This document shows positions 62,385-64,000 of a stretch of 64,000 nt of DNA, one piece after another. Both the position numbers and the translations under genes were made by a program. This DNA comes from Qipengyuania soli. Its GTDB lineage: Bacteria > Pseudomonadota > Alphaproteobacteria > Sphingomonadales > Sphingomonadaceae. The notes under the pieces are model-generated. The model was not told the origin of the DNA and did no database searches. It saw only the letters and a program-made list of their open reading frames with translations. The stretch is from positions 1,736,001 to 1,800,000 of the forward strand of contig NZ_CP064654.1 in assembly GCF_015529805.1 (NCBI RefSeq), in the 5' to 3' direction. Positions within the stretch are counted from its first letter, which is position 1. Each line of letters starts with the position of its first letter.

Positions 62385-63774
62385 GCTGCGTAAACCCAAG
62401 CTGCGAACCGTCATTTTCCGCGTCCATCCTGCGGTGATCCCCGGACACGCGAGACAATGCGCCCAGCAGGCCGACCGCGACCCCAGCAAGGCTCGCCAAT
62501 GCCATGTTTCTCAGCGGATAATCAACGAGGCTGTGGAGCCCTATCACCATTAAAATACCGAAAGAGAGTAGGACCATCGGACGGTCGGCGGTGCCACGCG
62601 ACCACGCCTTGCGTGCGAGCGGCAGAATCAGCGCCAGTACCGCTGCGAGTAGTAGCGGAGCCAGCACCCCTGCCTCGAGCAAGAACTCGAGGAAATCGTT
62701 GTGCACGCGATTGGGAAACAGGTCATCGAGGACCTGCGCGCGCTCGACCGGGAGGAACACGCGGGTGAAGGTCCCAAGCCCACTGCCCGCGGGCCAGTAG
62801 TGACCGATTGCGGTGACCGTGTCCTGCCACAGTTCGCTGCGGAAGTCGCGCGAGGCATCGAAGCGAGCGAGTACGGCGTCGATGCGGGGATTGCCGGACA
62901 ATGTTGTAGCTGTCACTGCGACCGCCGCAACGAGCCCCCCCAGAGCAGCCATGCCGGCGGACAGCTGTCGCGCTAGCCCGACACTGCGCAGCATGAGGAA
63001 CTCCACCAAAAGGACCAGCGGCAACAGGCCGATACCTGCACGCGATCCTGTCAGTACGAGGGCGAGCAACAGGAAAGCCTGAAACAATAGCAACAGGCCA
63101 AGGTCGCCGCGGAAAAGCGGTCGCCTTCCGGTTGTCGTTGCCACCCAGGCAGTAAGCGCGAGCGATCCGATGAGAAGTGCATCTGCAGCCGAATTCCGGC
63201 TGGCATGGAAGGCCGTGAGCCAGAAATCGTGGCTGACCTCGTAGAGTCGGAACGCACCTGGCCCGCCTGCCATCTGCAATACCCCAAGTGCTGATCCAGC
63301 AAGGGCGAGCAGCCCGATGAGGAGGGTCACGGCACGCCGGTCGGCCGACCTAAGGGTCGAGACAGCGAGCATCGTCCCGGCGACAGGGATCAACGCGAGC
63401 AGGCTGGCCAGTGTGTTGAAGGGCGCAACTGACAGTGGCTGCCAACCCGACTCCGCGCCAACCAGTTCGAGCGAGCCCGCGAACAATTCGCGACCGGGCA
63501 AGGCCTTCCACAAGGACGGCGGCAGAGGAACCAGCTGAAGGATCGGCAAACCGACAATGAGCGCGGCAATCCAGACGATCTGCTTCGGCAGTCGCCGGGT
63601 CTCGCCGGCCCAGAATACCCATGCGATGACGCAGGCCGCAAAGCCGATCTGGACGAGGATTTCGGCCGCTGCACTCGGCGATCCGCCCCCACCCAGGACC
63701 ATGGCGATGGCGACATAGGCGGCCACGACCCAACCGTGGCGCGTTTGCGGCAGGCGCTTGTGCAGACCCGTCAT
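62377..63774 (-). CDS. O-antigen ligase/polymerase family membrane protein
   Basis: 465 residues with about 12 transmembrane helices. Wzy/WaaL-type block: LVLTGSRAGIGLLPLVLLVEF in the middle, then a large periplasmic loop with NPRIDAVLARFDASRDFRSELW, and HNDFLEFLLEAGVLAPLLLA. In this locus it is more likely the polymerase of the exopolysaccharide than a lipid A-core ligase. First gene of the four-gene minus-strand operon. Confidence 0.87.
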   Translation of the reverse strand: MTGLHKRLPQTRHGWVVAAYVAIAMVLGGGGSPSAAAEILVQIGFAACVIAWVFWAGETRRLPKQIVWIAALIVGLPILQLVPLPPSLWKALPGRELFAGSLELVGAESGWQPLSVAPFNTLASLLALIPVAGTMLAVSTLRSADRRAVTLLIGLLALAGSALGVLQMAGGPGAFRLYEVSHDFWLTAFHASRNSAADALLIGSLALTAWVATTTGRRPLFRGDLGLLLLFQAFLLLALVLTGSRAGIGLLPLVLLVEFLMLRSVGLARQLSAGMAALGGLVAAVAVTATTLSGNPRIDAVLARFDASRDFRSELWQDTVTAIGHYWPAGSGLGTFTRVFLPVERAQVLDDLFPNRVHNDFLEFLLEAGVLAPLLLAAVLALILPLARKAWSRGTADRPMVLLSFGILMVIGLHSLVDYPLRNMALASLAGVAVGLLGALSRVSGDHRRMDAENDGSQLGFTQHA

Positions 63775-63860
63775 GGCTCGTCCCGGCTCCTTCGGGAACC
63801 GGTTTAGATCGCGCCGCGCATACAGCGAACCTGCAGGCGCGGCCTATCCACCGCTTTCGC

Positions 63861-64000
63861 CTACATCGAGCGGGCGATCACCATCTTCATGACTTCGTTC
63901 GAGCCGCCGAAGATGCGGGTGATGCGGCTGTCACGATACATCCGTGCGATCGGATAATCGTTGATGTAGCCGGCGCCGCCGTGGAACTGCAGGCACTTGT
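63861..64000 (-). CDS. Acyl-CoA dehydrogenase, C-terminal end (cut by window end)
   Basis: Only the last 46 residues are visible: KCLQFHGGAGYINDYPIARM, then YRDSRITRIFGGSNEVMKMV and IARSM before TAG. The HGG-x-GY and RITRIFGG-x-NE stretches are the end of acyl-CoA dehydrogenases. The chain length class cannot be told. The 86 bases to the O-antigen ligase start hold nothing recognisable. Confidence 0.9.
   Translation of the reverse strand, partial: KCLQFHGGAGYINDYPIARMYRDSRITRIFGGSNEVMKMVIARSM

Noticed and set aside
1..64000. Search by eye for tRNA, rRNA, insertion sequences, prophage genes and CRISPR repeats
   Set aside because: None recognised. No transposase or integrase motif, no regularly spaced repeat and no clover-leaf with a CCA end apart from ssrA.

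Overview
The window is a continuous, gene-dense, GC-rich chromosomal segment of an alphaproteobacterium. Gene content points to Sphingomonadales, most likely Erythrobacteraceae (Erythrobacter, Qipengyuania or Altererythrobacter type). The reasons are a circularly permuted two-piece tmRNA gene, hemC-hemD followed by a mitofilin-like gene, the AST arginine operon, many lipoproteins, TonB receptors and S10 peptidases typical of this family, frequent ATGA/GTGA stop-start overlaps, and several GTG starts. No rRNA, tRNA, insertion sequence, prophage or CRISPR array was seen. Most of the window is ordinary core chromosome. The one visibly different stretch is about 10.68-11.58 kb.

Layout: 0-1.4 kb, pdxA (cut by the window edge) and rsmA. 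1.4-6.7 kb, a lipoprotein with a Thr-Pro linker, a secreted amidohydrolase and malate synthase G. 6.8-10.7 kb, an arginine succinyltransferase (AST) operon with an M20 hydrolase in front, plus a small membrane protein. 10.7-11.6 kb, no intact protein gene: a DUF7668-like pseudogene broken by one stop codon, and the permuted ssrA gene on the minus strand, whose tag reads ANDNEALALAA. 11.6-15.7 kb, mscL, lemA with two TPM genes, a NUDIX gene and an SDR gene. 15.8-16.3 kb, pspC preceded by two tandem 38-39 residue membrane peptides. 16.5-21.5 kb, recF, then the tesA/ybbA/ybbP trio. 21.8-24.5 kb, a TonB receptor. 24.7-30.5 kb, typA, MaoC, SDR, a proline symporter, VOC and extensin-like genes.

30.6-36.7 kb is the most system-like block. 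It holds an atypical LuxR regulator, then (reading leftward) alpha/beta hydrolase, circularly permuted ATP-grasp, alpha-E protein, transglutaminase and an Anbu proteasome-like peptidase, with a single-EF-hand lipoprotein at its head. This gene set is recurrent in bacteria and predicted to make or attach a peptide, but its product is not known. 36.8-46.2 kb, uvrB, an exported methyltransferase-like lipoprotein, an S10 carboxypeptidase, DsbD, a UbiH-type hydroxylase and a mitofilin-like protein. 46.2-53.7 kb, hemD-hemC read left; tsaD-gpsA-flippase-OmpA-small ORF-HhH protein-response regulator-copper protein read right. 53.7-57.2 kb, an orphan lasso-B2-like transglutaminase, glutaryl-CoA dehydrogenase, maiA and a fumarylacetoacetase-type gene. 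57.2-63.8 kb, an exopolysaccharide locus: glycosyltransferase, TPR protein, Wzz-tyrosine kinase fusion, Wza-type export lipoprotein and O-antigen ligase. The right edge cuts an acyl-CoA dehydrogenase.

Starts were chosen by ribosome-binding site, signal peptide and overlap with the previous gene. All function calls come from reading motifs by eye; no database search was run.
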